Source: JAUHXS01 sp965213575 (lineage in GTDB: Bacteria; Bacteroidota; Bacteroidia; Chitinophagales; JAUHXS01). Taken from it: DNA of 64,000 nucleotides. Positions within the stretch are counted from its first letter, which is position 1. Each line of letters starts with the position of its first letter. A program made the position numbers and the translations under genes. The notes under the pieces are model-generated. The model was not told where the DNA came from. It did not search any database and was given only the letters and a program-made list of their open reading frames with translations. Of the stretch, positions 24,367-34,635 are shown in pieces. Location of the stretch: positions 33,373 through 97,372 of the forward strand of contig CBDBZN010000014.1 in the NCBI GenBank assembly GCA_965213575.1. Reading direction: 5' to 3'.

Positions 24367-26464
24367 AACTTTGTAAAAGGTTTATAAATTCTTCTTCGTT
24401 TAAAACGTTAATTCCTAACTTTTGAGCTTTCGCTAATTTTGATCCGGCTGCTTCTCCAGCAATTAAATAATTAGTTTTTGAACTTACCGATCCCGTAACT
24501 TTGCCTCCTAAATTCTCTATTTTCTCTGTTGCTTCATCTCGAGAATACTTTTCCAAAGTTCCGGTAATGACAAAAGTTTTTCCACTAAGGGCACTTCGTG
24601 AAATTTTGGCAGATTTTTGATTTTCGATGTTAACGCCTAATGAAGCAAGTTGCTCGATTAAATGTATATTTTCTTTATTAGCAAAAAATTCCAATATTCC
24701 CGTTGCTACTTTGGGGCCTATATCTTCTAATTCCATAAGTTGCTCTTCAGACAGTGTGGCTAATTCTAACACATTTGCAACTCTATTGGCTAATGTTTTA
24801 GCAGTTTGCTCCCCCACATATCGCATTCCTAATCCAAATATTAATCGGTGAATAGGCTGATCTTTAGATTTTTCAATGGCAGTTTTTAGATTTTCGACAG
24901 ACTTTTCTTTAAATCCTTCTAAGGTAAAAATTTGATTATAATCCAAACGATAAATATCTACAATAGAATCTAATAAGCCCATTTCATGGAAGCGCCTGAT
25001 ATACCTTTCACCAAATCCTTTAATATTCATTGCATTTTTAGAAACAAAATGAATCATTCGCTCAACTACTTGTGCTTCACAAGCAATATTAGTGCATCGC
25101 CATACTGCTTCTTCCTCAGGTTTAACCAAAGGTGTACTACAAACAGGACAGCTAGTCGGATAATCTATTTTTTGTTCATTTCCTGTCCGCACATCCGCTA
25201 CAGATTTAGCAATATATGGAATAACATCGCCGGCTCTTTCTACTAGTACTGTATCTCCTATCCGAATATCTTTTACAATTAAAAACTCTTCATTAAACAT
25301 AGACACCGAAGACACGGTTACACCACCAATTTGGACTGGCTCCAGCTTAGCGACAGGGGTTACCGCACCTGTTCGGCCCACATTAAAAACTACATCTATT
25401 AATTTAGTGCTAGCTTGTCGCGCTTTGAATTTATATGCCATTGCCCAACGCGGATGATGGGAAGTGGAGCCAACTTTTTGTTGGGTATTAAGTGTATTTA
25501 CTTTTAGTACCATTCCATCAATTTCATATGGATAATTGTCTCTTTTGATTTCCCATTCGTTGCAGTAGTGTTGTAAAGCATCTGTATTAATAAAAGTTTT
25601 TAATTCATCAGCAGGTGATTTAAAGCCTAATTGATACAACATCTCGATACATTCGCTATGCGTTTTGATTTGTTCTTTTAATAAATCATTTCCTGTCTTG
25701 TCAACGGCATAGCTGACATGATAAACAAATGCTTCTAACCCTCTTTTTGCTACTTCTTGAGGATCTTGCATTCTTAAAGAACCCGCTGCAGAATTTCTGG
25801 GATTTGCTAAAGGAGCTAATCCTTCTTCTATTCTCCTTTTATTCATTTCTTTGAAAAAATCTTTTCTGATAACCACTTCTCCTCTTATTTCTATGGTATG
25901 TATGCCATATTTAGAAAACTTAGCAGACAATGGAATAGACCTTAAAATTTTAAGATTAGTGGTGATGTCTTCTCCTTTTAATCCGTCACCTCGTGTTGCA
26001 CCTCTCACTAATTGATCATTTTCATAAATAAGAGAAATGCCGCTTCCGTCGAATTTTGGCTCAGCAGAAAATTCCACTTGCTCTAGTTCAGCTGTTTTTT
26101 GCACTCGTTTTTCCCATTCATTTAGGTCTTCAATGTTATATGAATTGTCTAAAGACAACATCGGAACGATATGCTCCACTTCCGGAAAGTCTTTCGTTAA
26201 GCCGGTTGCTATTCTTTGTGTAGGAGAATCGGGAAAAATAAGTTGCGGATTTGTTGCTTCTGCTTCTTTAAGCAATTGAAAAAGCTGGTCGTACTCATAA
26301 TCAGAAATGATTGGATCAGCTAATATGTAATATCGCCAGTCGTGGTAGCGAAGTATTGATGATAGGTTTTTAATGGCTTCTGGAGTATTAACATCAATAA
26401 TGGTTTGCTTTTGCCATTGTTTAGTTTGATTTAATAAGTCATTTTGCAGAGCCTGAGTGTACAT
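24356..26464 (-). CDS. ligA: NAD-dependent DNA ligase
   Basis: Seals nicks in replication and repair using NAD+. 702 residues, full length. The N-terminal Ia domain (YHDWRYYILADPIISDYEYD) binds NMN. The adenylation motif is EPKFDG with K137. It also has the OB domain, a four-cysteine zinc finger (CPVCSTPL ... WRCTNIACEAQ), helix-hairpin-helix repeats and a C-terminal BRCT domain (LSGKTFVITGTLEKYSRDEA). The second base-contact residues of motif I (FDGSG rather than IDGLA) are a mild variant. Monocistronic apart from possible read-through into the methyltransferase gene. Confidence 0.97.
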   Translation of the reverse strand: MYTQALQNDLLNQTKQWQKQTIIDVNTPEAIKNLSSILRYHDWRYYILADPIISDYEYDQLFQLLKEAEATNPQLIFPDSPTQRIATGLTKDFPEVEHIVPMLSLDNSYNIEDLNEWEKRVQKTAELEQVEFSAEPKFDGSGISLIYENDQLVRGATRGDGLKGEDITTNLKILRSIPLSAKFSKYGIHTIEIRGEVVIRKDFFKEMNKRRIEEGLAPLANPRNSAAGSLRMQDPQEVAKRGLEAFVYHVSYAVDKTGNDLLKEQIKTHSECIEMLYQLGFKSPADELKTFINTDALQHYCNEWEIKRDNYPYEIDGMVLKVNTLNTQQKVGSTSHHPRWAMAYKFKARQASTKLIDVVFNVGRTGAVTPVAKLEPVQIGGVTVSSVSMFNEEFLIVKDIRIGDTVLVERAGDVIPYIAKSVADVRTGNEQKIDYPTSCPVCSTPLVKPEEEAVWRCTNIACEAQVVERMIHFVSKNAMNIKGFGERYIRRFHEMGLLDSIVDIYRLDYNQIFTLEGFKEKSVENLKTAIEKSKDQPIHRLIFGLGMRYVGEQTAKTLANRVANVLELATLSEEQLMELEDIGPKVATGILEFFANKENIHLIEQLASLGVNIENQKSAKISRSALSGKTFVITGTLEKYSRDEATEKIENLGGKVTGSVSSKTNYLIAGEAAGSKLAKAQKLGINVLNEEEFINLLQSSTP

Positions 26465-26549
26465 AAATTATTTTCGACAAATTAACGCCAAATTAAATCT
26501 ATAGGATTATTATGAGATAATCATTCAATTTAAAAAAGTTTGAGGAGTA

Positions 26550-28842
26550 TTACCGAAGAAGTGTAACATTCCCCTCTTTATATATTTCATCATCTTTAAA
26601 ATCTTTTGCTGCTATCTTATAAAAGTAAACACCAATAGGCAAATGATTTCCATTAAATGTTCCATCCCAAGTTGCAGACAAATCATTAGTTACAAAAACC
26701 AGATCTCCCCATCTATTAAAAACTTCCCAAAATTCAATAGAAGCAATTCCTAAATTAATCAATGCTAAAAGATCATTTTGGCCATCTTCATTCGGACTGA
26801 ATGCTGAGGGTAATTCCAATACCATTTCATCGGTAATTTTTACAAAAAAAACCTGTCTTAGAAATACAACCATTATTGTCTGTAAAAATAATCTCATAAA
26901 AAGTATTTTGAACAGGACATAGAGGAAAAGAGAAGCTGCTATCACCATTTGAAACTATTAAAGGTTTTGATAAAAAACTAGGCCAATCAAAATCGTTAAT
27001 TTGTATACAGTTTCCCTGAAAGAGAAGTATTGTATCTTCTACAGGTAATGATATCACATTATCTACAAATACTTCTATCGTTTGAGAATCTTTTGTACAA
27101 CCTGTAGCGTCTTCAGCAATTATAGTATAAGTAGTAGTAGTTTTAGGGCTTAAAACGGGATTAGTTATATTGGGATCACTCACGCCCGTAATAGGTTGCC
27201 AAGAAGCTGATGCTGCATTCTCAACAGCTAACATTACAGAGCCTCCAAAACAAATTGATGTATCAGAAGGAAAGCTGATATCAACCTTAGGAATAATATC
27301 ATAACATATCGGATTTCCAAATTCATCTCTTAAGGTGGGCTGATTCATATATCCATTTAATGCCGGGAGATCAGGGTGTGCATGATTTTGTTGTTGTCGT
27401 GGAATAGAAAGGTCATCATTTATATTAACAGCGGAATAATTATATTGATTAAAGACTTTTCTTGAGGGAGACCAAGAATTATTAATATTTGAAAGAGCTT
27501 CTATTCCTTGACTGCCATTAGTTCTTTCACATCCGCATAAAATATCTGCACTACCATCTGCATTCACATCTACAACAACCGGAACTTCATCATTAGTAAC
27601 AGAAATACATGAGTATGTTTTAAGCACCTGGCCATTATCACCTTGGATTATATATAAAGCAGTATCCCCTCTATAAACAATGTCAAATATACCATTACAA
27701 TCAAAATCAAATGACGTGCTTCCAACACTTCCGGAGTTGTCACTTACCGGAGTTCGCCATTGTTCTATTAAGCTATCTAAAACTGGGTCATAACTGAATA
27801 AAGTGAAAAATTGGTTACCTCCTATGGCAATATCAACTAAATTATCTCCATTAAAATTACCCGGGTTCGCTCTTGCTTGAGCAATTCCGGGCATACTAAT
27901 AGTTTGACCTAGTTGAATGTTTCTAGAAGGACTCCAAATATATAATTGAGATCCGCTGCCAAATGGGCCCGTAACAGATCCCATTACTATATCCAAATTG
28001 CCATCTAAGTCTATATCAGCTATCGTACTTTCTCCATCAGGACTTCCGGGAGGAGCTGTCATAACTAATGTGATCGTCCCGGTTTCAATATTTACAGAAT
28101 AGATTTGTCTACCATCTGTCAACTCTAATCCTTCACAATCTGCACAATCCGCTTGATCTAACAAATCTGCTGCAACGGGAGGAGAAAAATCTACAAGAGG
28201 TATTCTAGCGATGTAAGCTCCTGTTACAGCATTTAAAACGAGATCTCCCACCCATACCTCCGGTACTCCATCGTAATTAAAATCTGCTAAATTTGTTTTT
28301 GGATAATTGGAAACTTTGAGGAAACTACTATCACTGATCCATTTTTCTGTAAAATCACTATTAAAACATTTAATAGGAGAATTGTTACTAAAATCCGGAG
28401 CAGGAGCAAATATTTCAGCTAATCCATCTTTATCAACATCACCAATAGCTATATCAGTTAAAGCTCCAAATAAAGAACCTAAAACTTCACCAGTAGAACC
28501 ACTTATTACATCACCATTAGCAATTATTTCTATTATACCATCATTATTAATATCTGCAGCATAGGGAGTAGCTGTAGATGTCCCAAAGTCGGATTGCCAT
28601 AAAATTTCAAATTCAAAATTTGTAACAGGCTTTGGACTTATACAATTACTATCATCAGGCGCAGGAATATTATAAAAAAATTTTTCGCAAGCCTCATTAC
28701 TTATGCAATCACCATCATAACAATCTACTAATCCATCGTTATCATCATCGATGCCGTTATTGCAAACCTCTTGTGCAGAAAGTAGAATAGGAAATAAAAA
28801 AAAGAATAGCCCGGTGAATAGGGATGTTTTATTATAATTCAT
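26550..28842 (-). pseudogene. Secreted FG-GAP/VCBS-repeat protein with T9SS type B domain, frameshifted near the C-terminus
   Basis: The main frame (26827-28842, 671 residues) has a signal peptide ending SAQ, a calcium-like motif (CNNGIDDDNDGLVDCYDGDC), several FG-GAP/VCBS blades (DINNDGIIEIIANGD; GDVDKDGLAEIFAP; DIDLDGNLDIVMGS) and an Ig-like stretch. It then runs out at ...ISKTGFFCKNYR. The missing gliding-motility-type sorting domain (LELPSAFSPNEDGQNDLL ... GVYFYKIAAKD) is encoded in the adjacent frame (to 26550). The two join perfectly if one base is removed from an A8 run at 26844-26851 (T8 on the coding strand), giving GFFVKITDEM. This is a single gene with a homopolymer frameshift, either a real lesion or a sequence error. 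Confidence 0.85.
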
Positions 28843-28893
28843 GTTATGAAATATTGTTCCTTAAAAATACGATAAAATCCGCAAATCAGTTCA

Positions 28894-29758
28894 TTATTTA
28901 GTATGTTTCCATCTCCTATGTGTCCAGAGCCATATTGAAGGTTGATCAATAATGTCTTGTTCCAATCGTTTAGTATGCTTTTCTGAAACCTTAAAAGCTG
29001 CAGTTTGAAAAGGATGCTCTTCAATGAGCTCAGCAGCTAGTAAATAGTATCCTCGTTTTAGTTTTTTTGTAGAAATATATACTACAGGATAATTAAACTT
29101 TTTGGCTATTTTTTTCTGCTCCTAAATAAATGGGAGTTTCTTGAGAAAGGAATTTTGTCCAATAAGTTTCGTGGTTAGAAGGTGTTTGGTCAGTAATAAA
29201 AGTAGTTGCAGTTAATTCAGCTTTGTTCTTTACCATACCTCGAAAAACATCTTTCATAGCATACACATTTCCTCCAAACCGAGTTCTTAGCTTTATAAAG
29301 AGTTGATCAAAATACTTATTTTTTAGCGGCTTGTATATCGCGTATAGCTGATGGTAATCTTCTAATGAAAAGCGAGCTCCTGCCCATTCCCAATTACCTA
29401 GGTGCCCCATTACCACTACTAAGCTTTGATTTTGAGATTGGAATTTTTCAAAAAGTTCAAAATTTTGTAGTTGAACCCTTTTTCGAAGTTCACTTTTAGA
29501 AATGGTGAGGGTTTTAAAAATTTCTAAAATCAGGTCAAAAAAGTGCTTATAAAACTGATCGCAGATGATTTTTCTTTCTTGCTCGTTTTTCTGCGGGAAA
29601 GCATTTTTGAGATTATTAATGACAACTGTTGTCCTATATCCGAAACCTTTATAGACGACTACATATAGAATATCTGATAAAAGATATAAGACAGGAAACG
29701 GCAAAAGAGAAATGCCGTAAATGAATGGTATACAGAAATAATAAAGTAATTTTTTCAA
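28894..29758 (-). pseudogene. LpxL/HtrB-type lipid A acyltransferase, frameshifted
   Basis: Lysophospholipid acyltransferase family, acting on lipid A at the inner membrane. The first 221 residues (29093-29758) start from a TTG and carry the catalytic HX4E as GHLGNWEWAG. They stop prematurely after IYLGAEKNSQKV. In the next frame the conserved remainder continues: IAKKFNYPVVYISTKKLKRG, through to the family-typical ending WLWTHRRWKHTK and a stop at 28894. Removing one base from the T7 run at 29109-29115 (A7 on the coding strand) restores a ~287-residue protein of normal length. A homopolymer lesion or sequencing indel. Confidence 0.85.
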
Positions 29759-29921
29759 AGTTTAAAGTTAGCGGTTTGCATTTATTATTAATATAAAAAT
29801 TTGAATAAAGCAAAAGAACTAGATTTAGCTACTATCAAAATATCAGAAACCAAAATTAGTTGCTTTTTTCATCCTTTGTTTAAGCACAAGTAATTATTAA
29901 TTTCAGTATTAAAATTTTCAT

Positions 29922-32900
29922 ATGCATTTATATTTTATTCAAAGAAAAAAATTAAAAGGGTGCTTAGCTTTCTTGATGATTTTTACATTTTGCATTAGTA
30001 AACTTTATGCTACAAATACCATTTCTTCTCCGTTTAATGTCTATACTAAGGGATTTATAGAAAATAAAGGCCAGTTTTCAACGACCGCAGGTACTAGTGC
30101 AGATTTCGTGTACTTTCATATCTCAAATGGCTTAACAGAATTATTTATTACTGAACATGGTTTATCATATGTTTTTTTAAAACCTATAGAAAACGCGACA
30201 AAGAAGCATTTAGCCTCTCAACAGCTAGATCCTAACTTTGAAGAAGAAGTTTTTCTTTCTTATACAACAGAGCGGATGGATGTTATATTAAAAGGTGCTC
30301 GTATTTTGCAAGAAAATATTATTAAAGAAAATCCTTATGATAAATATAACAACTACTATCTACCTCATTGCCCAGAGGGAGTTATGGAAGTGCGACGATT
30401 TCAAGCTATAAAAATCAGAGATGTATATCCTGGAATTGATTGGGAGATTTTCCAACAAGAAAATGGAAATATAAAATATCAATTTGTGGTGCATCCGGGA
30501 GCTGATCCTAATCAAATAAAATTGTTATACAGAGGTGCTGGTGAGATTGAGGTGAAAAATAATAATGAGATTATTATTGCCACCTCAGAAGTAACATTAA
30601 GTGAAGGCAAGCTGTTGTGTTACCAAGATGATGAAGAAGTGGCTTCTTCCTATACGATTAATAAAAAAATGTTGCCTTTATATACTGACGGCACCACTCC
30701 GGAGGTAGTAACACATGCTTTTCCTACTCAAGAAGTGAGTGTCAGTATAGAAAATTATGATGTAACAAAAACGCTAATTATTGATCCCGAATTAAAATGG
30801 ACAACATTATATTCAACAGATCAGATAAATGCTACCGAGCGGCCCGTCGGTATACAAAACGATAGCAAGGGTAATATTTTTGTTGCAGGATCTATCGGAG
30901 GACTTTTTGGATCTGAATACCCCCTTATACAAAAAGATGGAGCATATTTCCAAAATACTTATAATGGAGGTTCTACTCCCTATATCACTCAGTTTGACGA
31001 AAATGAAAAAGCAATTTGGAGCACTTATTATAGCGGAAATGGGAATGAGTATGCACGGGATTTGTCGATTGATTTAAATGACAATATTTATATTGCGGTA
31101 AGGTCTGATTCAAAAACAATTCCCGGCAGAGATAAAGGGGGGTATTATAAAGAGACTGCTCCTATAAGTAGTTTACGTTGGTTGACCGTGATTCTACAAT
31201 TCAACTATACGGGCGAACTTATTTGGGCAACGATGTATGGAAAAGATGACCCTGCAGATGTGGCGGATGTTAATAGCATCACCACAGATTCTAAAGGCAA
31301 TGTGTACATATGTGGATTGACTAATGATGAGGAATTAGTAATAGAAGATAATAGCACTTACTATATAGATACTTATGGTGGAGGGTATAGAGATGGATTT
31401 ATTACAAAGTTTGACGCGGCAGGGAATATTGTGTGGGGGACGTATTATGGTGGAAATGGTGATGACGAAGTTGAAGGGATTACGGTGGATTTGGAGGATA
31501 ATATTTATATAGTAGGAAAGAGTTCCTCAAACAATTTAGATTTACTCGACAATGGTACTTTTTATCAAACTTACCAAAATGACGAGGATGGCTTTATCAT
31601 AAAATTTGACGAACAGGGTAATATGTTATGGGGTACTATGTATGGGGGAGATTCATTAGATTATTTATGGGATATAAAAGTTGATTTGTCAAACAATGTG
31701 TACGTAAGTGGTTACACTTTTTCGGATGATTTACTAATGAAAGATGGAGGTGGATATTATGATGATGTATATAGTGGGGCACAAGATGGTATTATCTGTA
31801 AGTTCTCACCTAATGGTACTCAATTATGGTCAACCTACTTTGGAGGTGATGAGCCGGAAAGTATTATTTCCAATGCAATTAGTATTGACACACTCAACAA
31901 TATTTATATTGCAGTGTACGCTAGATCTAGTAACATGCCGGTGATTAGAGATTGCATCTTAGATTATAAAAGAGATTACATAGGTGATGCAGGGCAGTAC
32001 GATATTTATTTAGCTAGATTTTCTCCTGAAACAGAACAACAATGGGGTACTTATTTTGGAGGGGTAGGTAATGAATTAGTAAATTGTACATGGATTGATC
32101 CTTTTGAAAATAACTATTACTTGGCTGGTGGATTCAGAAAAGGTTGGGATCAAGTTTTGGATCCAAACACTTACCAATTTGTTAATCCCGGCAATGGAGC
32201 ATATTTTGATAATACTTTTGCTTGGACCGGTAATTCAAATGGCTATCGCGAAGAAATGTTTGTATCGAAATTTAAACTTGATAAAATATATGAAGATACC
32301 CTTACTCTATGTAAAGAAGAGCCAAAAGTTCTTTATACATTAAGTCCTATTCCTTCTTCTAGTTTTGAATGGAGTACAGGTGAAACTACATCTACTATTA
32401 CTATCACACCAAATGAAAACGACACGCTATTTGAAGTAATCTCTAATCCGTGCTATGTGACTACTAAATGGCATATTAATCTGTATGATAGTGTGCCTCC
32501 CATAGTAGTTGATTCTAGCGGTTGCCAGTCAGACAAAATACAATTATCAGCTCCATCAAATGCAAGTGAAATTCTATGGCATAATGGAGTTGAATTTCCT
32601 AAGATTAATGTTTTGGTGCAAATGGATTCTAGTGAGTATAGTGTATCATATAATGCTCCCGAATATGCTTGTAAGCATACTACTATTTTTAATATATTTG
32701 TGGATAGCTTATGCCCACCTACTGATATCTTTATCCCGAATGCATTTTCGCCCGGTAACGATTTGAATGGTATTTTTTATCCGTTAAACTTACCTTCTGG
32801 TAGTGATTATATGATGGATATTTACAATCGCTTTGGCAGTCTCATATTTTCTACAACTGATACTCAAACAGGTTACTATTGGGATGGTAAAAGCCTTAAC

Positions 32901-32987
32901 GGAAAAAAACTTGAAAATGATGTTTTTACTTATCAAATAGTTATTAATGGAACCCAATATACGGGAAACGTTATGTTGGTTAACTAG
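29922..32987 (+). CDS. Secreted SBBP-repeat protein with gliding-motility-type C-terminal domain (T9SS type B cargo)
   Basis: 1021 residues with a signal peptide (LAFLMIFTFCISKLYA). A domain typical of large Bacteroidota surface proteins comes next (GFIENKGQF ... SADFVYFHISNG, near residues 40-280). At least six SBBP-like blades follow around residues 285-780 (GNIVWGTYYGGNGDDEVEGI; DNIYIVGKSS). After an Ig-like segment, the type B sorting domain forms the last ~90 residues (IFIPNAFSPGNDLNG; MDIYNRFGSLIFSTTD). Export through the type IX system is inferred from that domain. The stop (32985-32987) overlaps the convergent stop of the next gene by 8 bp. The upstream region shares a motif with that of 34636-36474. 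Confidence 0.88.
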   Translation: MHLYFIQRKKLKGCLAFLMIFTFCISKLYATNTISSPFNVYTKGFIENKGQFSTTAGTSADFVYFHISNGLTELFITEHGLSYVFLKPIENATKKHLASQQLDPNFEEEVFLSYTTERMDVILKGARILQENIIKENPYDKYNNYYLPHCPEGVMEVRRFQAIKIRDVYPGIDWEIFQQENGNIKYQFVVHPGADPNQIKLLYRGAGEIEVKNNNEIIIATSEVTLSEGKLLCYQDDEEVASSYTINKKMLPLYTDGTTPEVVTHAFPTQEVSVSIENYDVTKTLIIDPELKWTTLYSTDQINATERPVGIQNDSKGNIFVAGSIGGLFGSEYPLIQKDGAYFQNTYNGGSTPYITQFDENEKAIWSTYYSGNGNEYARDLSIDLNDNIYIAVRSDSKTIPGRDKGGYYKETAPISSLRWLTVILQFNYTGELIWATMYGKDDPADVADVNSITTDSKGNVYICGLTNDEELVIEDNSTYYIDTYGGGYRDGFITKFDAAGNIVWGTYYGGNGDDEVEGITVDLEDNIYIVGKSSSNNLDLLDNGTFYQTYQNDEDGFIIKFDEQGNMLWGTMYGGDSLDYLWDIKVDLSNNVYVSGYTFSDDLLMKDGGGYYDDVYSGAQDGIICKFSPNGTQLWSTYFGGDEPESIISNAISIDTLNNIYIAVYARSSNMPVIRDCILDYKRDYIGDAGQYDIYLARFSPETEQQWGTYFGGVGNELVNCTWIDPFENNYYLAGGFRKGWDQVLDPNTYQFVNPGNGAYFDNTFAWTGNSNGYREEMFVSKFKLDKIYEDTLTLCKEEPKVLYTLSPIPSSSFEWSTGETTSTITITPNENDTLFEVISNPCYVTTKWHINLYDSVPPIVVDSSGCQSDKIQLSAPSNASEILWHNGVEFPKINVLVQMDSSEYSVSYNAPEYACKHTTIFNIFVDSLCPPTDIFIPNAFSPGNDLNGIFYPLNLPSGSDYMMDIYNRFGSLIFSTTDTQTGYYWDGKSLNGKKLENDVFTYQIVINGTQYTGNVMLVN

Positions 32988-34512
32988 CCTCTATGGATCC
33001 AAATCTTTTTTGATACCAAATCTGTGTAGCCTCAGCTAGGTTAATATTTTTTTGTTTTGAATAAATCCAAGCCCACGTTGTAAAATACGGTTTTCCTATA
33101 TCGTTAAAGTGATTTTGTTCCTTCTCCTCCAAGTCTAAAAGTAGCCGGCCTAGCATTTTATCTATATTTTTATTTTTCGCTATTACATTTATTGCGGATA
33201 TAAGTATACGTTGATCTAAAAAAAATTCATGTTTATAAAAATATTTTTTCACAGATGGCAAAGCATTATAAAAAAAGTCTTTATAATTCAATTCTAGAGC
33301 ACAAATCAATTGAATAAGTTTAGCATATTGAAAATACTCTTTTTGTTCCTTGTTTTTTGATAAAAAGGCAGCACTTAATTCAAAGCCTTTTTCATATTCT
33401 GTAAGTAATATACAGTTATATATACTCCAATAGTCAATCACATAGTTTTGATAAGGCCTAGATCCAAGAGGTTTGTAATTATTCAATATATCGATACAGT
33501 TATTTAATGCATGCTGAAATAAATTTTGTTGTCCCGTCATCGAATAAAAAACTAGCGTAACAAGTTTACCCGAAAACTTAGCAATTACCAGCCGAGGTTC
33601 ATGTACCTTATATTTTTCTGTAAGTTTGGTAAAAGTAAAAAAAGTGTTATTATGGCCAGTTAAAATAGCAGTTATCGCTATCATATTCATGCATCCTATT
33701 AACAGGAGCTTGTTTTCCACTTCAGTATTCGTTTTATTCAATAAATTATTATAGAGAATTTGGGCATTTTTATAAGCTTTTTCAAATTCTCTACAGAATA
33801 TAAAGACTTTCACCATTAATTGCAGATGCTCAATCTTTAAAAAATGCTCTTTTCTAATAATTTCCCTGTTTTTAAGAGAAAGTAATTTAGGCTCGATGTT
33901 TTTCAAAAAAGTTTTTCTTTGGTCAATTCCTCCAATTTGGAGGGAGAGGTATAATTGCTGAAGAATCAAATAGAGCTCAGAAGTGAATTTGTATTTTTCC
34001 ATAATATGAATCTTAAGTTGATATGCATTTTGTATATCATCGGAATTTAAGCCGCGCAAATTAATTCTTTGCCATGCTGTGTCTCTCTGTTCTAGAAAAG
34101 CTAACTCTATCAAACTATACTGTTCTAGGTTGGCTTTTTGTATACCTTTATCTATAATTTTTAAAGCCTGCTTCTCAAGTGAGCGATTTATAAGCACTTC
34201 AGAAAATTCTATCGTTTCTCTCAATTGACTCTTCTTGCTATGTTTTTTTCTATATAATACTAAACTTTTAAGCAGTAAATTATACAAGTAATTATTGTAG
34301 TAAGAGTAATAACTTAACTTGCCTCCTTGTGTTTTAAATTCATTTTTAATCTCTCCTTCTGATGCAGAAACATTTTGCTCTATTATTTCGAAGAGCTGTT
34401 CATGAATATTTATCTTTTCTTTGCTATATAAAGAACTATACAATTTAAAATACCTTTTTTCAGAAAGAGACATGGATCTAATCACTTGCTTAATTTCATC
34501 TAATTTTTTCAT
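32980..34512 (-). CDS. Hypothetical helical repeat protein
   Basis: Not recognised. A 510-residue soluble protein, lysine-rich, without signal peptide or membrane span. Predicted almost entirely helical, with pairs of amphipathic helices suggesting a TPR-like or other helical-repeat superhelix (for example FSEVLINRSLEKQALKIIDK and EFEKAYKNAQILYNNLL). The N-terminus reads MKKLDEIKQVIRSMSLSEKR. It lies between two T9SS cargo genes, convergent with the first and divergent from the second, so a regulatory or chaperone role could be imagined, but nothing in the sequence proves it. Confidence 0.65.
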   Translation of the reverse strand: MKKLDEIKQVIRSMSLSEKRYFKLYSSLYSKEKINIHEQLFEIIEQNVSASEGEIKNEFKTQGGKLSYYSYYNNYLYNLLLKSLVLYRKKHSKKSQLRETIEFSEVLINRSLEKQALKIIDKGIQKANLEQYSLIELAFLEQRDTAWQRINLRGLNSDDIQNAYQLKIHIMEKYKFTSELYLILQQLYLSLQIGGIDQRKTFLKNIEPKLLSLKNREIIRKEHFLKIEHLQLMVKVFIFCREFEKAYKNAQILYNNLLNKTNTEVENKLLLIGCMNMIAITAILTGHNNTFFTFTKLTEKYKVHEPRLVIAKFSGKLVTLVFYSMTGQQNLFQHALNNCIDILNNYKPLGSRPYQNYVIDYWSIYNCILLTEYEKGFELSAAFLSKNKEQKEYFQYAKLIQLICALELNYKDFFYNALPSVKKYFYKHEFFLDQRILISAINVIAKNKNIDKMLGRLLLDLEEKEQNHFNDIGKPYFTTWAWIYSKQKNINLAEATQIWYQKRFGSIEAS

Positions 34513-34635
34513 TCAGCTTTATTTTTTATAAATATAATAAGAATCAGAAACCAAAAATCAAGTAATATTAATTCGTAATTTTATACCTAAATATCTTTAA
34601 CTTTAATTATATCACTTCTGCATATAAAATGTAAT

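Noticed and set aside
26550..26948. A separate small gene encoding only a gliding-motility-type C-terminal domain
   Set aside because: Its first ~35 residues are the shadow of the upstream gene in another frame; joining at the A8 run gives one continuous protein.
28839..29024. A 61-residue open frame downstream of the acyltransferase
   Set aside because: It is an alternative frame over the restored acyltransferase C-terminus and has no coding features.
29093..29758. A short 221-residue acyltransferase with its own stop
   Set aside because: The conserved C-terminal part is present in the adjacent frame, so this is a frameshifted full-length gene, not a distinct short enzyme.
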